DNA from: Roseiarcus sp963836695
GTDB lineage: Bacteria > Pseudomonadota > Alphaproteobacteria > Rhizobiales > Beijerinckiaceae
Length of the DNA stretch: 64,000 bases
NCBI GenBank assembly: GCA_963836695.1
Contig: CAWIKX010000016.1
Location: forward strand, 1 to 64,000
Reading direction: 5' to 3'
Made by a program: the position numbers and the translations under genes. Shown here in pieces: positions 27,909-39,298 of this stretch. How positions within the stretch are numbered: position 1 is the stretch's first letter; each line of letters starts with the position of its first letter. The notes under the pieces were generated by a model. It searched no databases and was not told the DNA's origin. It saw only the letters and a program-made list of their open reading frames with translations.

Positions 27909-28062
27909 AAGAGGTCGAGGCGCGAGCTCGTAGGGCGCACAGCTTGACGGTCCGCGTCCGCGCCTGCGAGATGGTTCGCCAACTCTACGAAGGGACGAGC
28001 GCGCCGGAGCCCGACGACGCTCGTGTCCTGGCAAACAATCTTGAGACAAGGACAGTTCGACC
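27909..28062. other. Intergenic region between the dpgC-like gene and the dehydratase
   Basis: A 154-bp gap. A reading frame remains open across it with protein-like composition (EEQKDLKEVEARARRAHSLT), which could mean the dioxygenase had a longer C-terminus in another frame. No start codon or ribosome site supports a separate gene. No promoter or terminator is evident, so the dehydratase may be co-transcribed with the paaK/dpgC pair. Confidence 0.35.
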
Positions 28063-29794
28063 ATGGCCCGCAAGCGCCCGGAAGATTTACGCAGCCATCG
28101 CTGGTACGGCGTCAACGACCTGCGCTCTTTCGGCCATCGCTCGCGCACCGCGCAGATGGGCTACGACCGTTCCGACTACGCAGGCAAGCCGGTGATCGCG
28201 ATTATCAACACCTGGAGCGACATCAACGCCTGCCACACTCACTTCAAGCAACGGGTCGAGGAGGTGAAGCGCGGCGTGTGGGAGGCAGGCGGCTTCCCGG
28301 TCGAATTGCCGGCGATGACTCTATCCGAGCCGTTCCAGAAGCCGACGACGATGATGTATCGCAATTTCCTCGCGATGGAGGCGGAGGAGGCTTTGCGCTC
28401 CTACCCCGCCGACGGCGCGGTGCTGATGGGCGGCTGCGACAAGACCACGCCGGCGCTCCTCATGGGCGCGATCTCGATGAACCTTCCGGCGATCTTCATG
28501 CCGGCAGGCCCGATGCTGCGCGGCAATTGGCGCGGCGCGGCGCTCGGCTCCGGCAGCGACGTCTGGAAATATTGGGCGGAATTGCGCGCCGGAACGATCA
28601 CCGAGAAGGACTGGGAGGAGATCGAGCACGGCATCGCCCGCTCCCCCGGGCATTGCATGACGATGGGCACCGCCTCGACGATGACGAGCGCCGCCGAGGC
28701 GCTCGGCATGACGTTGCCGGGCGCGGCCTCGATCCCCGCGGCCGACTTCGCGCCATGCCGTGATGGCGGCGCGAACGGGAAAGCGCATCGTCGAGATGGT
28801 CTGGGAGGATCTCAAGCCCTCCGACCTGATCACCCAGGAATCGATCCACAATTCCGTGTCCGCGGTGCTCGCGATCGGGGGATCGACCAACGCTGTCGTG
28901 CATCTGATCGCGCTTGCGCGCCGCGCCGGTCTTGCGCTCGACATGGAGGCTTTCGACCGAATTGCGCGGGAGACGCCGCTGCTCGCGAACATCCGCCCGT
29001 CTGGCGCCTATCTCATGGAGGACTTTTTCTACGCTGGCGGCTTGCCTGCGGTGCTCAAGCAATTGGCCGTCGGAGGCAGGCTGAAGACCGGCGCGCGCAC
29101 GGTGAACGGAGCGACGATCGGCGCGAATGTCGAGGGCGCGGTCATCTACAACGAAGACGTCATTCGGCCGCTCAACAATCCGCTTGTCTCATCGGACAGC
29201 CTTGCGGTGCTGCGCGGCAATCTTGCTCCCGACGGCGCGATCATCAAGCCGCCCGCCGCTGAGTCCCATTTGCACAAGCATGCGGGAAAGGCGGTGGTGT
29301 TCGAAGACTATAACGACATGGCCGCTCGCATCGACGATCCGGACCTTGACGTCGATGAGAATTCGGTCCTGGTGCTCAAGCACGCCGGGCCGGTCGGCGC
29401 GCCGGGCATGCCGGAATGGGGTCAATTGCCAATCCCGAAGAAAGTGCTGGCTAAGGGGGTGCGCGACATGGTCCGGGTTTCCGACGCGCGCATGAGCGGC
29501 ACGAGCTACGGCGCCTGCGTCCTGCATGTCTCGCCGGAATCCTTTGTCGGCGGCCCGCTCGCGCTGGTGCGCGATGGCGACGTGATCGAGCTCGACATTC
29601 CCGGCCGGCGCCTTAGCGTCCAGGTGAGCGACGAGGAGCTCGAGCGCCGTCGCGCTTCCTGGCAAAAGCCGCCGCCGCGCTACGGGCGCGGTTATGGCCG
29701 TCTGTTCTCCGAGCATGTGAGCCAGGCGAACGAGGGGTGCGACTTCGATTTTCTTGAGCGGGCCGGAGCGACGCCGGACCCGGAAATCCATTAG
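28063..29794 (+). CDS. IlvD/Edd-family dehydratase, probably L-arabonate dehydratase (one frameshift)
   Basis: Iron-sulfur dehydratase of sugar acids. The opening LRSHRWYGVNDLRSFGHRSR is typical of the arabonate/pentonate dehydratase branch rather than of IlvD itself. Cluster cysteines lie in SDINACHTHF, MGGCDKTTPA and SPGHCMTMGTASTM. After the shift come IGGSTNAVVHLIALARRAG, a Thr/Asn-rich C-terminal barrel with MVRVSDARMSGTSYGACVLH, and HVSPESFVGGPLAL. The frames join near 28749 by dropping one T, giving PAADSRHAVMAARTGKRIVE. Corrected length is about 577 residues. The HpaI-type aldolase at 35800 could act on its 2-keto-3-deoxy product, but they are 6 kb apart. Confidence 0.85.
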
Positions 29795-29957
29795 GTCCGA
29801 ACGCCCGGAGCATCGTGGGCTCGAGGGAGTGAGAAAGACCGGGGCATTTTTGTTTATAGCAGAAGCTTGTGTTTAGCCAAAACTGTGTGCTAGAGTTTCC
29901 TCATCACAGGAGCGCGGTCCCACGTCGGACGCGGGGAACGGAGATTGTTCGAGACAG

Positions 29958-30038
29958 ATGCCGGAAGGCATGGCGTGGCGAAATCTCTTTAGCTGGATCG
30001 GCTGTAACCCATTGAAAAGTCCCGATTCGCAAAAATAA
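29958..30038 (+). CDS. Possible 26-residue small ORF
   Basis: ATG at 29958 opens a 26-codon frame (MPEGMAWRNLFSWIGCNPLK SPDSQK) that ends at TAA 30036-30038, inside the first decamer repeat. There is no clear Shine-Dalgarno sequence. A weak promoter-like pair TTGTGT / TAGAGT with an 18-bp spacer occurs about 70 bp upstream. It could be a leader peptide, the start of a lost gene, or chance. Listed only because the region is otherwise empty. Confidence 0.15.
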   Translation: MPEGMAWRNLFSWIGCNPLKSPDSQK

Positions 30039-30104
30039 ACGCTAGTAAACGTTAGCTATTTTACTATCGTTTACTAACGTTTATGCGCCACTTACTAGCG
30101 TTTA
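30036..30104. repeat. Five-copy decamer array TAAACGNTAG
   Basis: Direct units are TAAACGCTAG (30036-30045) and TAAACGTTAG (30046-30055), abutting. After 8 bp come two abutting inverted units, CTATCGTTTA (30064-30073) and CTAACGTTTA (30074-30083). After 11 more bp comes a third inverted unit, CTAGCGTTTA (30095-30104). The strict 10-bp phasing, close to one helical turn, and the mirror arrangement look like a multi-site operator or an iteron-type protein-binding region. The sequence sits about 140 bp upstream of mutM and 240 bp downstream of the dehydratase. Confidence 0.6.
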
Positions 30105-30242
30105 TTCACGCTTACTTGCGGGCGGACGCCCGGACGCCGATTGCGGCGGCGAACAAACACCCTTACCTAGTCGGGATGATCGTGAGGATTTTGGCGCCGC
30201 CGCAGGCCCAGACCCGCCTTTTTTCCGTGAGCTGAGCCCGCG

Positions 30243-31121
30243 ATGCCGGAACTGCCCGAAGTCGAGACCGTGCGGCGGGGACTTGAGCCCGCAATGCTCG
30301 GCGCCCGGATCGGCAAGGTCGAGTTGCGCCGGGCCGACATCCGCTTTCCCTTTCCGCCTTCTTTCGCAAAAAGGCTCGCGGGCCAGCGCATCGTCAACCT
30401 CAAGCGTCGGGCCAAATACCTTCTCTTCGAGTTGGACGGCGGCGAGACCCTCATCGCGCATTTGGGCATGTCCGGCTCGTTCCGCATTGAAAAGACGGCG
30501 GCGTCAACGCAGGGCAAGTTCCATCACGCGCGGTCAAAGGATCCCAAGCACGATCACGTCGTGCTCGTCCTCGATAACGGGTGGACCGTCACCTATAACG
30601 ATCCCCGACGCTTCGGCTTCATGGACCTCGAGCCGACAGAGACGCTGGAGCGCCATCCCCGCATGCGTGGACTTGGAGTCGAGCCGCTCGCGCCCGAATT
30701 TGACGCCGATCATCTCGCGAAGCTGTTTGCCGGCTCGCGCGCGCCGCTGAAATCGGCTCTGCTCGACCAGAAGCGCATCGCCGGGCTTGGCAACATTTAT
30801 GTCTGCGAGGCCCTCTTCCGGGCGCGATTGGCGCCGACGCGGCCGGCCAGCGTTTTGGCGAACGCGCGCGGCGCCCCTACCAAGGCGGCGACCGCCGTTT
30901 CCGATGCTATTCGCGCGGTGCTCGAGGAAGCGGTCGAAGCGGGCGGCTCGACGTTGCGCGATCACCGGCAGGCCAATGGGGAACTCGGCTATTTTCAGCA
31001 TGTCTTCAAGGTCTACGATCGCGAAGGGTCGCCGTGTCTGCGGGAGGGCTGCCGCGGGGTCATCAAGAGGATCACCCAGGCCGGGCGCTCCACATTTTAC
31101 TGTTCGAAATGCCAGCGCTGA
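30243..31121 (+). CDS. mutM: Formamidopyrimidine-DNA glycosylase MutM/Fpg
   Basis: Base-excision repair enzyme removing 8-oxoguanine and ring-opened purines, with AP-lyase activity. 292 residues. It starts MPELPEVETVRRGL with catalytic Pro2 and Glu3, then LKRRAKYLLFEL with the conserved lysine and LIAHLGMSGSFRI. The helix-two-turn-helix region contains LLDQKRIAGLGNIYVCEALF. The C-terminal zinc finger has CLREGC and CSKC around TFYCSKCQR. The 30-residue insertion near 80-110 (KTAASTQGKFHHARSKDPKH) is common in alphaproteobacterial Fpg. Confidence 0.95.
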   Translation: MPELPEVETVRRGLEPAMLGARIGKVELRRADIRFPFPPSFAKRLAGQRIVNLKRRAKYLLFELDGGETLIAHLGMSGSFRIEKTAASTQGKFHHARSKDPKHDHVVLVLDNGWTVTYNDPRRFGFMDLEPTETLERHPRMRGLGVEPLAPEFDADHLAKLFAGSRAPLKSALLDQKRIAGLGNIYVCEALFRARLAPTRPASVLANARGAPTKAATAVSDAIRAVLEEAVEAGGSTLRDHRQANGELGYFQHVFKVYDREGSPCLREGCRGVIKRITQAGRSTFYCSKCQR

Positions 31122-31331
31122 GCCGCACCTTGTGGGGGCGCACGATCATTGACAAGGCGGAGCGCGCCTCCTATCTCACCAAGAATTCCGTTTAGCTGCG
31201 CGAAAATGGGCGATTTTAGCCTTTTTCGCGCTTTTTATTGTTGCCGCCATCGTCCCGCCGCCTCCGGTCCCGTTTGGCTGGGCAGAGAAGCGGGTTACCT
31301 GCTTCGGACGGGCGGATAGGAAAGGTCGAAG
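31122..31331. other. Intergenic region before secA
   Basis: A 210-bp gap. It has AGGAAAGG just upstream of the secA ATG at 31332 as ribosome-binding site. A stretch near 31198-31238 (AAAATGGGCGATTTTAGCC, CTTTTTCGCGCTTTTTATTG) could contain a weak mutM terminator or a promoter, but neither is clear. Confidence 0.35.
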
Positions 31332-34142
<2,811 letters not shown>

Positions 34143-34146
<4 letters not shown>

Positions 34147-35021
34147 TTAGCCGCCTCGTTCTTGAGGCGTCGACCGCTCGCTCTGAAGCTCTGGTGAGCC
34201 TTGAGCAAGCTTTTAGAATTGGCGGACTTGAAAACCCGGCGCGGGAAGCGCGTGTCAGTCTCTGCGCCGCCTCGGGCCTCTCACCCGTCGCATTGATCGT
34301 CGACCCGCTCGAGCCGCTTGGTTCGGCGGCGTCCAGGGTGCGGGAGGTCGCTGCTCGGCGGGCGGGCGGAGAGCCCTTGTCGAGGATTGTCGGCAAACGC
34401 GAATTCTGGGGTCTCTCCCTCGCAATCACCCTGGATGTCCTGGATCCGCGTCCCGAAACAGAAACGATTATCGAAGCTGCGCTCTCGATTCTGAGCGGTC
34501 GTCGCGCCGAGGCGTTGCGCACGCTCGATCTAGGTATTGGCTCCGGAGCGCTGCTCTGCGCGCTATTGACCGAATTCGGCGCCGCGCGTGGCGTTGGCGT
34601 CGACCTTTCAGCCGACGCAGCCGACGTGGCGCGGGCCAACCTCAAGGCTTGCGGCCTGTCTTCGAGATGCGAAATTCAGGTTGGCGACTGGACGCGGGGC
34701 CTCGACGGGCCGTTTGACCTGATCGTATCCAATCCGCCTTATATCCCCACGGCGGATCTCCCAGGGCTGCCGCGCGAGGTCCGCGATTTCGATCCCTGGC
34801 TTGCGCTGGACGGCGGGAGTGACGGGCTCGCCGCCCATCGGCAAATCCTGCCGGAAGCGAGGCGTTTGCTTGCTCCGGACGGCTGGCTGCTCGCAGAACT
34901 GGGTGCGGGCCAAGCCGCCGACGTGACCGTGATCGCGAACCAATGTGGTTTTTCCGCCGTCGCTCTCTACCAGGATCTCGCCGGTTTGGACCGCGTCCTC
35001 GCCGCCGGCCTTCCCTGCTGA
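34143..35021 (+). CDS. prmC: Peptide chain release factor N5-glutamine methyltransferase PrmC
   Basis: Methylates the GGQ glutamine of release factors RF1/RF2 with S-adenosylmethionine. About 292 residues. TTG at 34143 overlaps the secA stop (TTGA) and is the likely start, since upstream codons lie in secA. It has an N-terminal helical domain (ARRAGGEPLSRIVGKREFWG), then the SAM fold with RPETETIIEAAL, TLDLGIGSGALLCALL, VGVDLSADAADVARANL and the catalytic NPPY motif in FDLIVSNPPYIPTADLP. The gene is normally beside prfA in this order; pairing with secA is a local rearrangement. Confidence 0.93.
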
Positions 35022-35055
35022 TCAATGCGGACGGCGAGGTCGCTTAAAAAGCAGA

Positions 35056-35090
35056 AGACGCGGCCGAGGGGGGCGGCCGCGTCTCCTTTT
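35056..35090 (+). terminator. Rho-independent terminator after prmC
   Basis: An 11-bp perfect stem, AGACGCGGCCG (35056-35066) with CGGCCGCGTCT (35074-35084), has a 7-nt A/G loop and is followed by CCTTTT. It ends the secA-prmC unit and lies before the convergent LTXXQ gene. Confidence 0.8.
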
Positions 35091-35115
35091 CCCCGGGGTC
35101 TGAACGAGCCCGGGA

Positions 35116-35634
35116 CTACTCGGCGCCGTCGCGATCGTGTTCGCCCATGTGACGATGCATCATCTCCATGGCGAACAGGGACCGCTCCGGCATCAGCATG
35201 CGACCAAGCATGCCAAACTTGTGCTTCTGCGACGCGTCGAGCGAATCGTATAGGGGCTTGGCGGCCTCGGCGATCTTTTTGATGTTGGCGGCGCCCTGCG
35301 ACATGCGCTCGGCCATGGCGTCAAGATGGTCGACGGGCGACATGCGCTCGCCCTGCTCACGCATCCGCAGCATCTGGCCCATGGCGTCCATGCGGGACTT
35401 ATCTGCGGTCCTGACCGCTGCCTCGAACGGGGTCCAACGCTTCTCCTGATCGGCTGTCAATCCAAGGCCCGCCTTCATGCCGGCAAGCTTGGCGTCAAGC
35501 ATCGTCTCGCGGTCTGCCGCCCATTGCTGCATGCGCTCGGCCGGCGAGGCGTACTGGTCGCCCGTCGCAGCAATCGCAAAAACAGGGGCGGCGACAAGAA
35601 TTGCGGCGAGAGCTGCAACCAGCGTGCGATTCAT
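35116..35634 (-). CDS. LTXXQ-motif periplasmic protein (Spy/CpxP-like)
   Basis: 172 residues from the start at 35634, which places a clean signal peptide first (MNRTLVAALAAILVAAPVFA). The mature chain is nearly all helical and rich in Met, Lys and Glu. It has two degenerate LTXXQ motifs, GLTADQEKRWTPFE and SLDASQKHKFGMLG, and a His/Met-rich end (MMHRHMGEHDRDG). Members bind misfolded proteins or respond to envelope stress and metals; a chaperone role is inferred. Convergent with prmC. Confidence 0.8.
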   Translation of the reverse strand: MNRTLVAALAAILVAAPVFAIAATGDQYASPAERMQQWAADRETMLDAKLAGMKAGLGLTADQEKRWTPFEAAVRTADKSRMDAMGQMLRMREQGERMSPVDHLDAMAERMSQGAANIKKIAEAAKPLYDSLDASQKHKFGMLGRMLMPERSLFAMEMMHRHMGEHDRDGAE

Positions 35635-35739
35635 CACGATTGCCCTCCTCGTTCCGTCATCAACTTTGACGGCTCGCCAGATGAATTTCAAATGAACTCG
35701 GCGTAATGAAGGCCTCTAAAGCAAAGGTCGAGTTTGTGG

Positions 35740-35755
35740 TTAGCTGGCGGTTAAC
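35740..35755 (+). promoter_or_regulatory. CtrA-like binding site upstream of the aldolase
   Basis: TTAG-CTGGCGG-TTAAC fits the CtrA consensus TTAA-N7-TTAAC with one mismatch. It ends 44 bp upstream of the ATG at 35800. The same window encodes ChpT, the phosphotransferase that feeds CtrA, but a single degenerate match could be chance. Confidence 0.3.
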
Positions 35756-35799
35756 AAGGATCGCCTGACAATGGCGTCGTACCCTTTGATGGAGCGGGA

Positions 35800-36579
35800 A
35801 TGAGCGAGTCTGTACTGGGGAAGCTTGGCGAGCGCTTGGCGGGCGAAGGCCAAGCTTTGTGCGCGTGGGTCACTGTAAACGAGCCGGCCGTCGCCGAGTG
35901 GCTTGCTCGGGAGGCGTTCGACGCCGTTGTGCTCGACATGCAACATGGAGCGATCGACTACGGCGGCGCCATGCGCTCCATTTTGCGAGTGGCGCTGGCC
36001 GGCAAACCAACAATCGCCCGCGTGCCTATCGGTGCATTCGCCCTGGCCAGCCAGCTCATGGACGCTGGGGCCTGCGGAATTCTCGCGCCCATGATCGACA
36101 GCGGCGCGGATGCGCGACGTTTGGTCGAGGCCGTCAAATTCCCGCCACTCGGCCTCCGTTCCTGGGGCCCGCGCGCCGCGCTGCCGCTCAGCGGCCTGGA
36201 CGCGCCCGCCTACCTGAAGGCGGCCAATGTGATGACACAGGCGATCGCGATGATCGAGACCCGGACCGCGCTTGACGCGCTTGACGACATTCTGAGCGTC
36301 GAAGGCTTGGATGGCGTGTACGTCGGGCCATCGGATCTTTCGATCGCACTGAGCAATGGGCGCGCCGTCGAGCCGCGCGGCGCGCAGGTTATGGCTGAGG
36401 CAGCACGCGTCGTTGAACGCGCCAAGGCGCACGGAAAATATGCTGCAATGTTCTGCTTCGACGGCGCCGACGCACGGGCGATGCAGGCGCTCGGCTATCG
36501 CCTTTGCACCATCTCCAGCGATCAGACGATTCTGCGCTCGGCGGCGCGGACCGAACTTGCCGCTGCTCAGGCGGGATGA
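35800..36579 (+). CDS. HpcH/HpaI family aldolase
   Basis: 259 residues. Class II (metal-dependent) pyruvate aldolase or lyase with a TIM barrel: VTVNEPAVAEWLAREAFDAV, VLDMQHGAIDYGGA (a conserved D/H pair), IARVPIGAFALASQLMDAGA, GILAPMIDSGADARRLVEAV, IAMIETRTALDALDDILSVE (metal-binding glutamate) and GLDGVYVGPSDLSIALSNG (metal-binding aspartate). Typical reactions cleave 2-keto-3-deoxy sugar acids or 4-hydroxy-2-oxo acids to pyruvate and an aldehyde. The exact substrate is unknown. It may pair functionally with the sugar-acid dehydratase at 28063. Preceded by GGAGCGGGA as ribosome-binding site. Confidence 0.85.
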   Translation: MSESVLGKLGERLAGEGQALCAWVTVNEPAVAEWLAREAFDAVVLDMQHGAIDYGGAMRSILRVALAGKPTIARVPIGAFALASQLMDAGACGILAPMIDSGADARRLVEAVKFPPLGLRSWGPRAALPLSGLDAPAYLKAANVMTQAIAMIETRTALDALDDILSVEGLDGVYVGPSDLSIALSNGRAVEPRGAQVMAEAARVVERAKAHGKYAAMFCFDGADARAMQALGYRLCTISSDQTILRSAARTELAAAQAG

Positions 36580-36741
36580 ACGCAGGCTGCCCCCCCGCTA
36601 CTGGAAAAATCGCTTTGAACGCCGATATATTGTATGGTCGCCGCGAATCTTGAAAAGGCTCCGCCAAGCCGCACAAACAGTGCATTTGCGGTCAGGGCAG
36701 GCTAGGGTGGCGGCGGTTCGAATCGCGCACCGGGGGGTCGC

Positions 36742-39227
36742 GTGAATCAGTCGCAGAACAAGGCTTCGAGTTTGGAAGAAGGCAAGGACCTGGCCGCCGA
36801 GATTGTGGCCGCTGACAGCTATGGCGCGGATTCGATCAAGGTGCTCCGCGGTCTGGACGCCGTGCGCAAGCGGCCGGGTATGTATATCGGCGACACCGAC
36901 GACGGCTCCGGCCTCCATCACATGATCTACGAAGTGGTCGACAACGCCATCGACGAGGCGCTTGCCGGCCACGCGAAGCTCGTCACCGTGACCCTGAACG
37001 CCGATGGCTCATGCACCGTCACCGACGATGGACGCGGCATTCCGACCGGCATCCACGAGGAGGAGGGCGTGTCGGCCGCGGAAGTCATCATGACGCAGCT
37101 GCACGCGGGCGGTAAATTTGACCAGAACTCCTATAAGGTTTCCGGTGGCCTGCATGGCGTCGGGGTGTCGGTCGTCAACGCGTTGTCGACGAAACTCGTG
37201 CTGCGCGTCTGGCTCGACGGCAAGGAACATTTCGTCGAATTCGCGCATGGCGAGACGGTCGCGCCGCTCAAGGTGGTCGGACCGGCTCCAATTATAGACG
37301 GCAAGCCGAAGCGGGGCACCGAGGTCACGTTCACCCCGTCGCCCGGAACCTTCACCATGGTCGAGTTCGATTATGCGACCATCGAGCATCAACTCCGTGA
37401 GTTGGCGTTCCTGAATTCAGGCGTACGAGTTCGTATCTGACCGATCTGCGCCATGCCGAGCCAAAGCGCGAGGAACTTTTCTACGATGGTGGCCTCGAAG
37501 CCTTCGTCCGCTACCTCGACCGCGCCAAGACTGCGTTGATCGATAAGCCTATCCTCATCAAGGGCGAGCGCGACGCCATCGGCGTCGAGGTCGCCTTGTG
37601 GTGGAACGACAGCTACCACGAGAACGTGCTGCCGTTCACCAACAACATTCCTCAGCGCGACGGCGGCACGCATCTCATCGGTTTGCGCAGCGGGCTCACG
37701 CGCCAGTTAGTGGGCTACGCCGAGAGCTCGGGATTGCTCAAGAAGGAAAAGGTTGATCTTTCGGGCGAGGACACCCGCGAGGGCCTGACTTGCGTGCTCA
37801 GCATCAAGTGCCCGGATCCGAAATTCTCGTCCCAGACCAAGGACAAGCTAGTCTCCTCCGAGGTGCGCCCGGTCGTCGAAGGTCTGGTCAACGAGCTCTT
37901 GTCGCAATGGTTCGAGGAGCATCCGCAGGAGGCGCGGATCGTCGTCGGCAAGGTGGTCGAGGCGGCGCAAGCGCGCGAAGCGGCGCGCAAGGCGCGCGAG
38001 CTTACCCGCCGCAAGGGCGCGCTCGACATCGCGAGCCTGCCCGGCAAGCTCGCCGACTGTCAGGAGCGGGACCCGGCCAAGTCGGAGATCTTCATCGTCG
38101 AGGGCGATTCCGCTGGTGGGACCGCAAAGCAAGGCCGCAACCGCGAATTTCAGGCAGTGCTGCCGTTGCGCGGCAAGATCCTCAACGTGGAGCGCGCTCG
38201 CTTCGACAAAATGCTGGGAAGCGAACAGATCGGCACCCTGATCACCGCGCTCGGGGCGGGCATTGGGCGTGACGACTTCAACATCGATAAGCTGCGCTAC
38301 CACAAGATCATCATCATGACCGACGCGGACGTTGACGGTTCGCACATCCGTACCCTCCTCTTGACTTTTTTCTTCCGGCAGATGCGCGCAATCATCGAGG
38401 CGGGACATCTCTTCATCGCGCAACCACCGCTGTTTAAGGTCAAGCGCGGCCAATCGGAGCAATATCTCAAGGACGAGCGGGCGCTCGAGGATTATCTCGT
38501 CGACGCGGGGCTCGACGGCGCGACGCTGACCTTGGCCAACGGTGAAGCACGCGCCGGCGCCGACTTACGCGCGCTTGTCGAAGAGGCGCGGGCGCTGCGC
38601 CGACAGCTCGACGGCCTGCACTCGCGCTATAACCGCGCCCTGGCCGAACAGGCGGCGCTCTCCGGCGCGCTCCGCCCTTTGAGCAGCGCCGACGATCCAG
38701 AAGGCGAGCCGCGAGCGCGGCTGCTTGCCGAACGCATGAATGCGATTGCCGAGGAGACCGAGCGCAGCTGGAGCGCCCGGCTCGAGGCGAACGGCTATAT
38801 CCTGACGCGCGACGTTCGCGGTGTCAGGCAGGCGGCTGGGCTCGACGCGGGCCTGCTCGCTTCTGCCGACGCGCGGCGTCTCGACGAGCATGCGCGGCCG
38901 CTCAGTGAAGCCTTCGCCGAGCCAGGCACGTTTGCGCGCCGCGGCGACACGACGATCGTCTCCGGTCCCTCGGAACTGCTCGAGGCGGTCAACGCGGCTG
39001 GGCGCAAGGGCGTCGCTTTCCAGCGCTATAAAGGCTTGGGCGAGATGAACAAGGACCAGCTGTGGGAGACCACCCTTGATCGCGAAGCCCGCACGCTTCT
39101 GCAAGTCAAGATCCGCGAGGTCGACGAGGCTGACGACATCTTCGTCAAGCTCATGGGCGATATCGTCGAGCCCCGGCGCGAGTTCATCCAGGACAATGCG
39201 CTCAACGTGGCGAACCTGGACGTGTGA
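36742..39227 (+). CDS. gyrB: DNA gyrase subunit B (one frameshift)
   Basis: ATPase subunit of DNA gyrase. A GTG start at 36742 leads to the GHKL ATPase: IKVLRGLDAVRKRPGMYIGD, HHMIYEVVDNAIDEALAG, TVTDDGRGIPTGIH and SGGLHGVGVSVVNALS. The frame breaks near 37430, after FLNSGVRV; the correct frame resumes YLTDLRHAEPKREELFYDGG. The TOPRIM region has EIFIVEGDSAGGTAKQGRNR, PLRGKILNVE and IIMTDADVDGSHIRTLLL. The C-terminal part ends FQRYKGLGEMNKDQLWETT. Corrected length is about 828 residues. An apparent single-base deletion in an essential gene suggests a sequencing error. Confidence 0.95.
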
Positions 39228-39298
39228 AGTGGATGGGCGCTCCCGGCTTACGCATTTCGGGTTGCACCCTTTCGCCCCTAGGCCCATGATTCGGTTCC

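Larger units (their letters stand above)
29795..30242. other. 448-bp intergenic region holding a repeat cluster
   Basis: The region lies between the dehydratase and mutM. It is notably richer in A and T than flanking genes at 29845-29905 and 30020-30115. Apart from the decamer array and the doubtful small ORF, there is no recognisable gene, hairpin terminator or tRNA. CCCGCCTTTTTTCC near 30215 is a T-run without a convincing stem. Confidence 0.5.

Noticed and set aside
25196..29794. A phenylacetate (paa) degradation operon
   Set aside because: Only the ligase-like gene is present. The partner is DpgC-like rather than PaaABCDE, PaaG or PaaZ.
30036..30104. Interpretation of the decamer array as a CRISPR or plasmid origin
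   Set aside because: Repeats are only 10 bp, in both orientations and without unique spacers of constant size. No Rep gene or DnaA boxes are nearby.
36705..36741. TTCGAAT loop upstream of gyrB resembling a tRNA
   Set aside because: Stem bases do not pair and the required spacing to an anticodon arm is missing.
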